Source: Numida meleagris
Taxonomy: Eukaryota; Chordata; Aves; Galliformes; Numididae
Reading direction: 5' to 3'
Assembly: GCF_002078875.1 (NCBI RefSeq)
Contig: NC_034412.1
Location: 10,020,041 to 10,084,040, forward strand
Length of the DNA stretch: 64,000 nucleotides
The notes under the pieces are model-generated. The model had not been told where the DNA came from. It saw only the letters and a program-made list of their open reading frames with translations, and ran no database searches. The position numbers and the translations under genes were made by a program. Numbering within the stretch: position 1 is the first letter of the stretch; each line of letters opens with the position of its first letter. Positions 37,348-49,345 of the stretch are shown here, in pieces.

Positions 37348-37426
37348 GTGGCGCGCTGACTGGGATCTGCAGTCTGTACCCTGTGTCCACGTGGGATATG
37401 AGGAACGCCAAGCAGCGCCCACTCTG
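37348..37426 (+). other. Candidate internal exon B (uncharacterised transcript)
   Basis: An acceptor (CTATGTAATTTCAG, ending 37347) and a GTATGT donor (37427-37432) enclose 79 bases. Unlike the flanks, the stretch is GC-rich and keeps several CpGs (GCGCGC, CACGTG, AACGCC, CAGCGCC), a sign of constraint in vertebrate DNA. In the frame carried from exon A it reads WRADWDLQSVPCVHVGYEER and remains open to the donor. A second forward frame (GALTGICSLYPVSTWDMRN) is open too, so the coding frame is not certain. No homology is recognised. Confidence 0.28.
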
Positions 37427-40400
37427 GTATGTTCCCCTTCTGCATAAGGTGTGATGGCTTCAAAGAACATCCTACTTCCCTCAGTCAGAAAGATGTTGTT
37501 ATGAGGGGGGCACTGGAATACTAGGAAGGAAAGCAATCAATGTGAGGAAAAACAATTTTTCTGCCTTTTCCAATTAGTCTTCTCTTCCCACCTAGAAAGC
37601 ACTAAGTGGTGTGCAATGCCTGCAAAACTCCTGTAGCATAGGCCAGGCTTTGCCAAGGCATTATAGTTTTGTTTGTTTTTTTTTAGGATATAAGCAGGTT
37701 ATATTTGTAGTTCTGCCTTGGGTCAGGAACAGTGCTCATGAGATTCCTATAGCCTTGATCTACAGGCCAGCAGGGAAGTAGACAATCATGGGTTACAGGA
37801 TCATTGATTAGTTCTTTATCTGTAACAAAAGGATGTGTGGAATGGCTGGGTGTCATTGCTGGGTCTAATACAACCCTCCAAAGGAAGCTGCAGTCTGATC
37901 TGATGAAGTCCTAACTGTGTGGGAGGCAGTGAAAGTTGATGGCTGTACCCACTGGGCTCTGGCTGCCTTTGTAATCTCTTTCTTTCACTCCCCAGTGGTT
38001 TCTAACGTCTGTCTGGGCAGAAGAGGAGTGTGTAAAGAAGGTGGTTTGAACTTCAGGATTGCCCACCAGCTCCTGAGGGTTGGTCTGGAGGACTCAGATG
38101 CTTCCTCCCTCTCACCTGTGCAGTAACTGGGTTCTCTTGGTGAAGATCCACTCCCTTTTTTATAATAGGATATATAAGCAGTTTCCAAAATTTGGGGAAG
38201 AAAAATGCTTACAACTCTCCCTTCATTGATCTGACTAGTGGGAGGAAGGAAAGAAAAATCCTGCAGTTGATTGAATTAATTAACTGAAAAGGAAAATCTC
38301 CAGGATGCCGCTAGTCACTGGGGTTAGAAAGGCTGTGATTTCTCCACCCAGCACTGGACAGGCTCGGGGCAAGCTCCAGGATGCATCCTTAATCTGAGAT
38401 AGGAGCTTTGTTGTCCTGGTTTTAAATGGTTTATCAGGAACACATTCCACAACAAACTACATCCAGAAATTCTGGTTTTTTTTTAAAATCACAGGCAGAA
38501 CTCAGTGAATTTTGCTTGGCAGGATCCAGAGATGGAAAAGAGAGGGCAGATCAGCAGAAGCAGACTCAATTCTCAAATAGTTGTTTTTTTCCAGAAAAGG
38601 GAGGAGAGAGTGGAACTCTTGGTAGTCATTTTTCCCTACCTCTTCAGCAGAGCCAGTGGTACTGGGGAGCTACAGCCCGATTATTACTTATTATTTATTA
38701 ACGTATGTATTCTTATAATGAAGTAGACTCTCTAGATCAGGTTCTAGCCCTTCCCATTAAGCTTCTTGATTGTGCCTATTTCTCTTGCATTGACTCCTTC
38801 ACGTAGTCCATCAATTCTTGCATCTGTGCTAGAGAGCAAAGTTACTCAAAGCTCAGCTGCTGCTCAGATTTGCTGTGCTTTATCTGTTCTGCAGTACCCA
38901 GCCACATGGATGCCCTCAGCCAGCAGCCCTTCAAGGGCAGCCTGTGCCATGTTCAACAGACGGCTTAGCTGCCTGCCCTGGTCCCTGGACAACAGCCTTC
39001 AAATTGGAAGTTACCTTAATGTAAGTGGCGTGCTCTGAAATTACACCCTCACTTACCTTGCGGTAACTTGCTCGTGTAGTCATGGCCTTAAGGTTTTTCT
39101 TTAGTATCCATGGCCACAACATCTAAGCATTTTATGGTACAGCATACACTAAACATTAATTTCAAATTATTGAGACTATTTTCATGACTCAACAACTTTC
39201 TAATGACTGTGTACCTTATTAAACTCTCTCAGCCCTTTAATAAGAAAGTTTTCCCTCATCCCTTGGCATTTAAACATTCTATAACTGAAATGAAATGCAT
39301 AGCTGAAGTATTTTTTAGGACGCTCGATTTACAGTGAGCCCAAAGCAGCAAAGGACTCTTTGAAAATCTCTAGAGTGGACACTCCCAGAGCAGTCTGTGT
39401 ACACTTTGAATTAATTATTCCCTTCATGGAAATTGTACAAGATGTCCCCTACGTTCTTTCTTACTGCCTTGCTGCCCTTTTCTGATAATCCCTCGCTATC
39501 CTCTGGGCTCTCTCTGGTCCTAAACTTAACATATAAAGCTATTTTTATCTAGGGGTTAGGGTGTGAATAAATTCAGAGAATGTCTCTCAACATGACTTTA
39601 TGTCTGTAAGCCCTCCTTTCACTTGATTAGAAATGCTCAAACTTTCTTGCGAGCTGCCTTTGAGCATCCTCTGGTGAAATAGCTGCCGTTAAGAAGCATT
39701 TCTTCTCCCGTGGGTCACAGGAGGCAGGAATCAGCCAGGAGCAAAAGGGAGGCTTAGAGGCAGACCCAAAATTTGGGAGGTTTTTGATCCTCGTTGCTGC
39801 ACAAAATGACCTTGGACACGTCTCCTCACCACTCTTGGGTAAGGCAGGTGTGACGCAGGCGTTCGTCCCGCAGCTACGCCAGAGCTGCGCCAGATGCCCA
39901 TGCTGGGCTGGGCTCGGCTCATTTAGCTGGGGTTTCAGGAACACCTTAGGGAGATGGGTTCTCAGCGCTCCATTAATTTTAAATAGGGACACAGGTGCCT
40001 CTAGGGTTCCTGAAAAATGCAGCTCTTAATGTTTTATGGAAAGGATGAAACGTGCCAGGAAAAAAAGAAGGATTTTCTTCATGTCCTTAGATGTGATGAG
40101 TCCTTTCTCTGAAATGGTAAAGGCAGTTCACTGAAGCATTGCAGAGGTTCCCTGGAAGAAGCCACGCAATCTCTCATCTCTAACGACTATCAGTGGAGAC
40201 AGACAAACTGCTTTGTACCTAAAGATGACCTCAGGTGGCCAGGGCTAGCAGCAGGTTACCTGCCCCACAGGGCCCCTCTGAGCTCCTCCCGGCAGCAGTG
40301 CAACTCAGCTTGTTTCACTCAATGTCAGTAGTGCCAGTGGAGAAAGAGCTTCTGTAGACAAAAAATCTTATCAAGCTTGAGCCCCACTGTGGTAGAACTG

Positions 40401-43400
40401 CTGTTTGGGGTCAGCTGGACCTCAAGGTGTCCTCAGGCACTGCCAGCTGTGTGCCAGCTGTGCTGGAGACCATGCTGCCAGGCTTGCTGGCTCAGGTGAG
40501 CCTAGTCTCAGTACTGCCTCATACTCTCCTCGTCCAAGGATTACACAATGGTACTACAGAGACGTGCTATAAGCTAGACTGGGATAAAGGCAGGCCTGGA
40601 GCCAATGTCAGCTTACTTTTTAGGAGGGACAAAACACCTATGAGTTCTGCAGAGCACTGGATGCCCACTTACACTGAATGTACAAGACTCTACGTGCATT
40701 CAGTGGGCTCTGGTGTGCCAGTGAAATGGTGGTCTGAGATGTTCTGGAGCTGCGAGCGGTCAGCTTGGGTCACAGGTAATGTGACCAGCATTCTTTCTGG
40801 CTGTTGTCCTTCTTCTTTCAATGTAAACACTTCCCACCTGTCCCAAATATGCGTGCCATTCTCCAAGACTTTCCAGCATTGCTTACATTTGCAGAACTTT
40901 ATTCCCCGCTCCCGCTCCCTGTGCCGCATCTGTTCCCATCACAGCTGTGGCCACCCTGTTCTGTCTGGCTGACACCCCCGGCCCCCTCCCCTCTGAATCA
41001 CCTCCCCCTCCAAGATCAAAATACTCTGTTTTTATTTATTTACCCTGCAGCTGTCAGTGTTGTGTCTGGGTCAGTGCACTGCAACGTAGAGGGACACGCG
41101 ATACGTGGAAAATCCTTAAAACTGCCAGTCCTGGTAGTAACCAACATACACACCATCAACAAATAGATCCCTTGGCCCTTTGCTCCTTTGAAAACAACAG
41201 GTCTGGGCAATGGAAGAAATGACATTGTTGGAGGCCAGCACAGACATCCTGGCTTGAACCAGCACTGGGGTTGCATGTGTTTGGGGAGAAGAGGGAGGGC
41301 TGAAGGCATGGGCTACCCCGGGGCTGTCACATCAGTACATATCAGGACTGCAGAAATGCATAAGGCAGAAACTTGGCTGTGAGATATCAAATGAGTGCTT
41401 TGCTGCCTCACAGACCCACACATTCATGTTTAAGATGAAGGAAAACACTTCGGAGGTCACAGGTCCTGTTGAGTAGAAGAAAGCATCAGTATGCAGGTGC
41501 CAGATTCAGTGGAGTTTAGTCCTTAGCCCTGTTCATCCACAGCATACTATAAGGGTGTGCTGGTGCATGGGCTCAGAAGTGGATTTCTCATCCCTACATC
41601 GATGCAGATGTTGCCCTGGTGTAAAAAAGTCAGCACTATAACTATGCTTTAGGGTTAGAGAGGAATGGAAAGAGCAGTCAAGTAGCCACTGCCCAACAAA
41701 ACAGGCCCTTGCTGCTGACCACTGTTGATTAATTCATCATTTCCTGCATTTTCAGGAAACTTTGCACAGTAACTGGATGAACAGACTTGGTCAAAAATCC
41801 TTGCTGTGCTGGTGGTGCACAACTGCAGTGGCTCTTCTTTATGCTGCCTGCCCTGGGATGGGCCCAGCAGCCACATGCTACCCCACCAAAATGCAAATAC
41901 CTTCTGAAAAACAGCTCTGGACTGCCCACTGTGAATACACATAGAGTCACTTGCCCATGTTACAGCTAGAACACATAACCAGGGCTGTGGTTTCCTGAAA
42001 GTGAAGAGCTGGGTGCAGCTCTTCAAACCTGGGCGTTTGCTCCCACCAGCAGCTGTGATTCGGGCTGAGTCAGGATGCACACCGCAGCAGCTGGGTGAGC
42101 AGCTGGAAAACAGGTCTTCTTTGGCTGCTAGCCACTGCCTCAGGCACTGCCTGGGGCCATGAGAACTGCTCTTTCCTCTGTGTCCTCTGGAGTATAGGAG
42201 AAAGGGGCATTGCTCTCTCCTTTTTCACTCCAGGATGACATTAAGAAAGGAGAAAGGGCAAGGAGTAAGGGATTTCATTTCCTCTTTCTCCTTCCCTACG
42301 AATAATGAATTAGTTGGTCTGTCAAAAAGGGGGCAGCAAGTAAAACCCAAGGAATAACCCAAGGAATGGGATGGTAGCAGCACTGGGAGCTGGCAATGGG
42401 TTCCCTTCATCAAGCTCCTCTTTGCTGAGCATTGCCTGCCTTTTCACAGGCACCATCCATCCTAAGTGCTGCAAGGTAACTTGCGGGTACCTCAGCAGGA
42501 CCCGTGTTAGAGCCTCTTTCGTGGGCCACCAGCAGGACATGCCCTTGCAACCAGACTCTTGGGAGAGGGGATGAAGATGAGCTGTGGTGAACGGCTCCAG
42601 GTAGGCGTTACTGAAGCTGCAGGATGCCTAGAGCCTGGCATTAGATGCAGGGGTAGGAGTGGAAGTGTGAGTTAGAGTCTGTTCAATGGGGACGTGCCAG
42701 TTCCAAGCACCAAACTTGCTTTGTGACAGTCAGTTGACTTGTCACACTGCCATGGCTTCAGCCAGAGGAGGGATGTGAAGGCACTGAGAGGGCTGCAGAA
42801 GACCCAGGGAGAACGGAGACTCCGTTACGCCCTTCCTGCTATGTGCTCCTCAGTCTCTGCAGCTAATGCAGTTTATTGAGAACCACAGTCCAAACCATGA
42901 ACTACAAATTAAACCTCCTTGCAGCTCTGCCTTTTCCTTCCCAAACTGCATTTCCTACAGCACTCCTTGCACTTCTGTCTTTTCCACAGCTGCAGCTCCA
43001 AATGTTTGAGCAGTGAGAACCAGAGGTAGGATAGAAAAGATGACTTTCTCCAGCAACTCAACTCCTTTCCCAACTGATGTTAGATCCTTTCTTGAAGGCA
43101 TCCTTTGAGAAAGGGCACAGAAGGTTGTGAACTACAGTGATACTTATCTATTACTGGTCTACAGTGTACCTAAGTGATGAAAACAGCTGCCGACAGGTTA
43201 AGCGGAAATAGATTGCCTGGAACTGCAAATTCACACCTCAACAGTAATATTTCCAGTCCTTCAGATATAGCTAAACATGTTGTTAGCAGCTTGCTGGGTT
43301 GTTCAAAGATTGACGTTAATGACATGTTATGCAAAAGTATCTCTTCCGGGACAGAATCTTGGTCTTCCTAGCACAGTGCATGCAGTTATTGCTGTCTTCC

Positions 43401-44740
43401 ACCCCAGAAGTGGCTACTTGTTTGATGCTGGCTACGTATGCAGCAGCTTGTGAAACACTCCAAGACTCTGCAGCATGCAAGGCATTAGAGAAATGTAAGA
43501 TGGGATCTGAGCTATGACAAGCAGTGTGCATGGCATCGTATTCCATCGTGCAGCGCAGGGAAATAGGGATGCAAAATATGTACTCGAGCTGAATAAGCCA
43601 TTTGAACAAAATAAGAACTGAGGTGAACTTTAGTCTCCAAATTTAAACCAAAACTAGATCACAAACCTTCTCACATTGGTGTGTCACAGTTACCTTGTGA
43701 AATTACCCCACCTCCATTGTCATCGACTGTTTTCTAGTGTAGCTGTTCAATTCATAGTTACAGTTGCTGAAAAACACCCAAAGGTTGGGGCTGAGCAAAC
43801 ATGAAATCTGGTAGCTTGACTGTGGCTCTGTGAGTCATTTCAACACTCTGTGTGTTATAGAACCTCAGACCCCAACGATTACTTTTCATTTCTGTTTTGA
43901 CCTCATGGGACTTTTTATTTTTTGGACCGCTCTGGGAGAAAGCATTTCAGATGTGAGCATTTTCTTAGGTCTTCTTGCAACTTCATGATTTGTGGTTAAT
44001 GTGGTGCTGGAGAAACCCAGAAAAATTCCTCTGGTTAGCCCAGTCTAACTTAATTTAGGCCAGCTGTACCCCTGTGCTACCAATTGCAACATCTAAAGCC
44101 TCTGCAAACCAAGTACCACCTCATTACATCCAATCCCCACTTCCACCTGAGACAGAGGGAAGGGAGAGCCCCAGTGATGGGTGGGTGGTACATTTGGGCT
44201 CAGATTGCATTCATGAAGCAAAGATCCTTACTGCAAGGTAGGGGAAATGACTGATTCTTAAATAGGACTCATAGTAATTTTAACCAGAGAACTTGCACTC
44301 TTCAGCCCTTGCTGGAGGATTTTCTCTAGCCAGTGGAGAATCTATTCTTTTTCATGATGAGGAATGGCCGGTGGGTGCAGTACTGGTCACATGAGATGGT
44401 ATGTAAGGGGTGATGGTTCTACGTACTCTATAGGGTAGATGTAATTCCTTAAAACCACACAGGTAGCATCACCAGCCTGTGGCAATGTTTCAGTTTGCAC
44501 AGCTAGCATTGGACAAGCTGGCAAAGGTAGCGCTGGATGTGCAGGCAGGACAGTTGGCTTCATGCACAGCAATAACCCAAGAGTTCACCTAGCTTCTCAG
44601 GAAGGATTTGCTGAGCTATCTGTTATGTGACTGCATGGCTAGACAGTTCAAAGCTGCTTTGGGCACCTGTGCTCAATGCCTGCAATCGCTTGGGGATGTT
44701 TGTTTGATTGTCAAAACATTTTGGTATCAAGGGCTTCTTT
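37427..44740. other. Unique non-coding sequence, nothing assigned
   Basis: The longest open frame in the window (40427-40972, plus, 181 codons) lies here. Its translation is rich in Ser, Cys, Leu and His with no motif, signal or repeat that I recognise, and the third-position composition does not look coding. A 141-codon minus-strand frame (41655-42080) overlaps other frames of similar quality. I call none of them genes. No repeat family was identified. Confidence 0.5.
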
Positions 44741-44756
44741 GCACCCTCTGGTGCAA
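44741..44756 (-). promoter_or_regulatory. Possible CTCF-like motif
   Basis: On the minus strand the sequence reads TTGCACCAGAGGGTGC, close to the CTCF consensus CCACCAGAGGGCGC (about 12 of 14 core positions). The orientation is opposite to the other two motifs listed. Sequence match only. Confidence 0.35.
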
Positions 44757-44963
44757 TGTGATCCCTGATTAACAGACTGAGCTTGACTGTTTGGGAGCTC
44801 ATCCCAGTTCTGTTTAGACCTGCATGGAGAAGGAGTAGAATACCACTGTACCAAAATAGCAGCTGGTGTGACAATACCTGCTGAGGTGAGCAGGTCTGAA
44901 GTTAGGAGCAAATACTGGAACTTGTTCAGCTGAGGGGCTGACTGAGCTGAAGGCAGCAGAGCC
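44757..44963. other. Short unique spacer
   Basis: Nothing recognised between the motif at 44741 and the CR1 element. Confidence 0.5.
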
Positions 44964-45425
44964 TAGAATTGTAGAATCATAGCATGGCTGGGGTTGGAAG
45001 GGACCTTGAAGTCCACTCAGCCCCAACCCCTGCCATGGGCTGGTTGCCCCCCACCAGCTCAGGCTGCCCAGGGCCCATCCAACCTGCCCTTGGGCACCTC
45101 CAAGGCACCTCTAGTTCTCCAGGCAGCCTGTGCCAGGGCTTCTCCACCCTCTGAGTAAAAGCTTCCTCCTAATATCTAATGTAAATCTCCCTTCTTTGAG
45201 TTTAAAGCTTTTTCCCCTTGTCCCATCACTATCAGACTGTAAAAAGAAAAAAAAAAAAAAAAAAAAAAAATCAGTGCCCCTCCTGCTTGTCTGTTCCTCT
45301 CAAGTACTGGAAGGGGACAGTGAGGTCTCCCTAGAGCCTTCTCATCTCCAGGCTGCTTGAGCACAGCTCCCTCAGCCTTTCTTCATAGCAGAGGTGCTCC
45401 AGCCCTCTGAGCATCTTCACCTGTC
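44964..45425 (-). mobile_element. CR1 retrotransposon 3' end, relatively young
   Basis: This is the longest clear CR1 fragment here. In reverse it shows TAGAATCATAGCATGGCTGG, GGTTGGAAGGGACCTTGAAG, CAGCCTGTGCCAGGGCTTCT, AGCTTCCTCCTAATATCTAA, then CTTGTCCCATCACTATCAGA. After an A-rich run comes CCCCTCCTGCTTGTCTGTTC, AGTACTGGAAGGGGACAGTG, GAGGTCTCCCTAGAGCCTTC and CTCAGCCTTTCTTCATAGCA. These match the CR1 C-terminal coding end and 3' untranslated region, and the good match suggests lower age than the copies at 16-23 kb. It is 5'-truncated near 45425. Confidence 0.95.
45241..45270. repeat. 30-base A-rich run within CR1
   Basis: AAAAAGAAAA followed by 20 As replaces the short GTGAAAAG-type word of the CR1 consensus. 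It is probably a slippage expansion of a pre-existing A run. A sequencing error in the homopolymer length is also possible. Confidence 0.9.
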
Positions 45426-46639
45426 CTAGCGGGAGCTGGTGGTCTTGAAGACCGGACTGATCGTTTCTTGTTTTCTTTGTTTTCACTGTTGTAGCTCTTT
45501 CAGAGCCTTTTCCTGGAGCAGCCCAGAAGCTCAGCAGCAGGCTCAGGCAGGATGCTCGCTGAGCCAAGCCCAGCTGTTGCCATGCCGAGGTTGGGCCCAG
45601 TTCAGCTCCTTGTGTGTACCCCAGAGCAGGAGCTTGTGGCAGAACGGGGGCTGCTCCTCACTCCATTCCTGAGAGCAGAATGGCCACACCGTGTATGGAG
45701 CACAGCCTGTGCCAGTAATGAGTGGTGGAAGCTGGCAGGTCTCGGGCGCTGCTTCTCTGCCATCCCAGGGCCTGGTCCTGCAGATGGGACACAGGCAGCT
45801 GCTGCCAGTTTGTGAGGGTGCCTGTGTCCATAACTCACCTGGGGATCTCCCTGCCAGTCCCCTCTCCACGTTCTTTGGGGTATTGCAGCCGTCAGCAGCC
45901 CTGGCAATTGGCAGCGGCAGCATGGTGACTCACCAGGCCTGGCTCTCTCTGCACTAAATCCTGCTATCGAGTTGATGATCTGCAGGTAATTTTGCTCCAG
46001 CTGAACGCCACAGACCTGCTCTTACGCATCCTGCTCTCCCTGTAGGCAGAAAGCTTCCCCCCAAATTACCCCACCCTTGCTCAGTGTACCCACAGCCTCT
46101 GGCCACTCTCTAGTGTGCTGTCTGTTTTGGAAACCAAAAACCTCTGCCCTAATACCTAACTTCAGGAATTAGTCTCTGGAGGCCGGAGAAGTGTGGGTGA
46201 GTGCTAGTCCCTGGGGGCTGCAGCACTGAGTCCCTGGTTGGGCACAGAGGATGTATGGGGAGATGCTTTAGTAACCATTTCCCTACTCTCACCTGGGGGC
46301 TTTGGGTCTTTGTGAAAAAAGAGCCAGGTGCTCATACATAGTTCCTACTGCACAGTCAGTAGCATTGAAGAAAAAAGAGTAAGAAACAAATTGAGTTTTG
46401 ATGCTTTTCCTGAATCCCGGGAGGAGTTTCTCATTGAGCACCCAAATGACTTGGAGTGGAGCGGGAGTCTTCACGCCATTGGAAAGGGAGTCTGGGTCCT
46501 CTGTGTGCAGAGGGAAAAAGGAAAGGCAGTGATGCTGAAGGCAGAAGGCTGTGCCACCAGCTCTGAGTGCTGCCGAGTGACTTCCAGCAGGATGGAGGGA
46601 GCCCCATGGGCAGGCTGTGTGCAGGAGGCAGAGGGTTTA
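45426..46639. other. GC-richer unique sequence, nothing assigned
   Basis: Several overlapping frames on both strands (for example 45543-45923 minus and 45691-45957 plus) arise because this stretch is GC-rich and stop-poor. None resembles a protein. No CpG island is evident. Confidence 0.5.
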
Positions 46640-47060
46640 CAAAGCTGTTAGCTAAGCTGAAGGTCTGACTGATGTTATGAGAGCATTCTGTGCTTTGTTT
46701 AGAAACTTCTGGGATTTATCTTCCCTGGAATGTTGAGACTCCTTAATGACATGTTCCTGCTTCACAGCTACTAGTAACACAGGAAAGCACGTATTGCTTT
46801 CATACGTGAATCCGCAGACCAGGATTAAAGTTAAGGATAATATCAATGCCATTGTCATCTTACGTATCCTCCTCGTATGTCCCCTTTGATCTATTTTGTT
46901 ATTTATTTCAGGGTGACCAGTGTCCCATCTTGCCAGGGAGGTCAACAGAAGTTTAGCCGCTGACATCATGAGCAGGATTGCAACCCGTATCTGTGATTAG
47001 TGATGAAATGAAACCCACAGCTTGAAATCATTTATCCATCATATCCGATCAAACACAAAC
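46640..47060. promoter_or_regulatory. Candidate conserved non-coding element
   Basis: The stretch has even composition and carries homeodomain-type and other factor-like words (TTAATGAC, GTTATTTATTTCAGG, GATTAGTGATG, CTTTGATCT, TGACATCA), along with several retained CpGs (CACGTATTG, ATACGTGAATCCG, TTACGTATCC, CCTCGTATG). There is no repeat or open frame that explains it. This is appearance only; it needs alignment to other birds and reptiles. Confidence 0.25.
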
Positions 47061-49189
47061 ATCCTCTGCACTTGAAAATAAATGAGGGTTGGAGCCAGCT
47101 CGCCTCTGCAGAGGTTTGTGACATGTGTGATAGATTGATGAGCTGAGAACAAGCTGCCACCCTCCACCCCCATCATCGATGACTTTCCAGCCTGGGGAAG
47201 GGGACACTGAGGCCAGAGGTGAAGGATATACTTTCCAATAAGTGTTTCAGTGGGAGGTGAGAAATATGAGTCCCCGGAGGGGCAGAAGGAAAAAAAGGAA
47301 GGCACTATTAAGCAGGGCAGTTTAGAGAGAGCAGCTGCTTGACAGACTTCTGGCATGAGGGTAAGGGCAGCAGCAGCCCTGCGCTTGCAGCACTTATTGT
47401 TGAGTGCTACAGGTACCAAGCACAGACCATGCTTTCTGGCTGATACAGGCTTTTTCCAGTTGCATATGAAGATAAGAGGCCTGTAAGATGAAAGGAGAGA
47501 GCTGATGATGTCTGCTAGCCATGCAGTGTGGTAATGCCAGCAACAACAAACACAGAAGGGCTCACATCCAGCCAGCTCCTCACTGCCTTTGCAGCACCCA
47601 CAGCTGCCAGCAAGGAGGGACCTGTGCTCAGCAACAGCCCCACCAGTTCCTCTGTTTCCTCTGTTTCACAGCAGTGGGCTTTTGAGGATCAAAGCTGAAA
47701 AGAAAACTTGACTTGGAGTTCCAGTGTCACTGTTTAGTGATTTTAATTGGGAAGTACGTGTTACTTGCCCTTTCCTTATTTTGTCCCCTGTAGCATGGCA
47801 GCTGCAGAAGCATGGCAGGGGATTCAGGCTCTCAGAATAAATTCATCCTTCAGTGTAGAGCAAAGAACATCAGCTGAACCAAGCAGTCACATCGCAGTCT
47901 GAGTGGGTGAGTGGTGGGAGCGGTTCATTTGGGGAGCACATGCATTAAGCTGGGGCCAGTCAATCACTTGCATTTCTCTGCCCCAGTCTCTGTGTTCATT
48001 AAGATCAAAGTGAATTTCTAGCTCCCATATCTGCAAAGGGAACTTTGAAAAGGTGAAATGTGCTGCCTGAAAGCAAAGAAACTAGAAAGCAAAGGAAACC
48101 TTTAACTGATTATTCTGAATAGACATTTGTGATTGTTTGACTTTTGTAACTGGGGCAAGCCATGCTTGAGAGCTATTTTGTGATATGGAATGTTTCTGAA
48201 TGTTGAGCTAATATTGTAGGTTTTACAACCAAAAGAGATGTCTCAGGGCTGAAACCTCAGGTTAAACTGGCTGCTTAGTGGGTGAGAGATTTTCCATTTG
48301 GTAACACCTATACACTGTGTGCTTAAACACAAGGGTACCGTGCTGGTGGGCAGCGGATGGGAGAGGCTGGTACCAAGTACAGAGCCAGGGGAGTCTGCCA
48401 GGCCTGCCAGCACTGCACTTCAGGCTGTCATCTAAAAAGTCCTCTGTCGGAGCGTGCTGGAGATGCACAACTGCAAACAGCAGGGGAAAACACTGCAGAT
48501 CCTGCTGAAATACGCAGGTCAGTATCTGCTGCCTGTAGACTCAAATGGAGAAAGGTGGCTTGAAGTTTTCACTTCCTTCCAAAAGCAGCACAAAAAATAA
48601 GCTGATTTTGTAATTTAAAGTAGGTCCTGGGACATTCTAATTACAGCATCTCCATCAGCACCTACCTCTGAAACCCCAAACCCACACAGTTTGAGTGATA
48701 TGAGTCGGCCTTGCCTCCTGCAGCCTGCCAGATGCTGGGTCCTTTTGCATTAGCTCCAGAGCGGTCCTTGCGTGGGATGGCTTTGCCCTGGCTGCTGTAA
48801 GGCCCCTTCACATCCAGTGAGGGCAAGGAGGTACCCGAGTGATAGAACTCCATTTGTCATGGGAAGAATGGCTTCATAGACCCATGAGAATCTCCTTTAC
48901 ACAAACCTCCTCTACACACTGGTTCAGAAAGTAATGTCAGATGACTTCCCCATTGCAGATGATCTCTGTAGGCTGGCTGTACCCAGGGCAATTCTCTGGA
49001 AAGGGTCAGAAGCTGCCGTATCAAGGACTGGCCAGGATCTCCTCTACCTCAGACCAATCTCTGGAAGCACGTCCCTGTGAGATGTGAAAAGCCACATCTG
49101 GAGCCCAACTCTTGCACACAGACATGGGGAGCAATGCTAGCCCTCCTAAAGCACCATCCCATCAGCTCCATGGCAAGGAAATGCTGAGG
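47061..49189. other. Unique non-coding sequence
   Basis: No gene recognised. The part near 47990-48140 has TCF/LEF-like AGATCAAAG and SOX-like ATTGTTTG words but is less striking than the neighbouring candidates. A 126-codon minus-strand frame at 47039-47419 has no motif. Confidence 0.45.
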
Positions 49190-49345
49190 ATAGTTATTTT
49201 TAAGCCAAATGAAATTAAAAATAATAATAAAGGAAGTGGTTAAGGGCACATTTTACTGTGCACTAATGAGCTGTAAAAAATACGGCATCTAAACCTTTCA
49301 GCTGCTTCGAAAGCAGCCCCACAAAAAGTAAAAGCACTTCACAGA
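49190..49345. promoter_or_regulatory. Candidate conserved non-coding element
   Basis: This AT-rich, non-repetitive stretch contains GAAATTAAAAATAATAATAA, GTGCACTAATGAGC and CAGCTGCTTCGAAAGCAGC (a near-palindromic 19-mer with an E-box) in close order. It resembles developmental enhancers in word content. Inference only. Confidence 0.25.

Noticed and set aside
37800..37835. MIR tail (TTCTTTATCTGTAACAAAAGGAT)
   Set aside because: Only one short word resembles MIR, with no core sequence before it.
40427..40972. Longest open frame in the window (181 codons, plus strand)
   Set aside because: No motif or family recognised, no typical Kozak or splice context, and composition rich in Ser, Cys and His as expected from chance translation. 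A frame of this length is not surprising in 64 kb read in six frames.
41655..42080. 141-codon minus-strand frame
   Set aside because: Overlaps several other frames of similar length on both strands, which points to a stop-poor stretch and not a gene.
45543..45957. Five overlapping frames on both strands
   Set aside because: All result from GC-rich, stop-poor sequence; none has recognisable domains.
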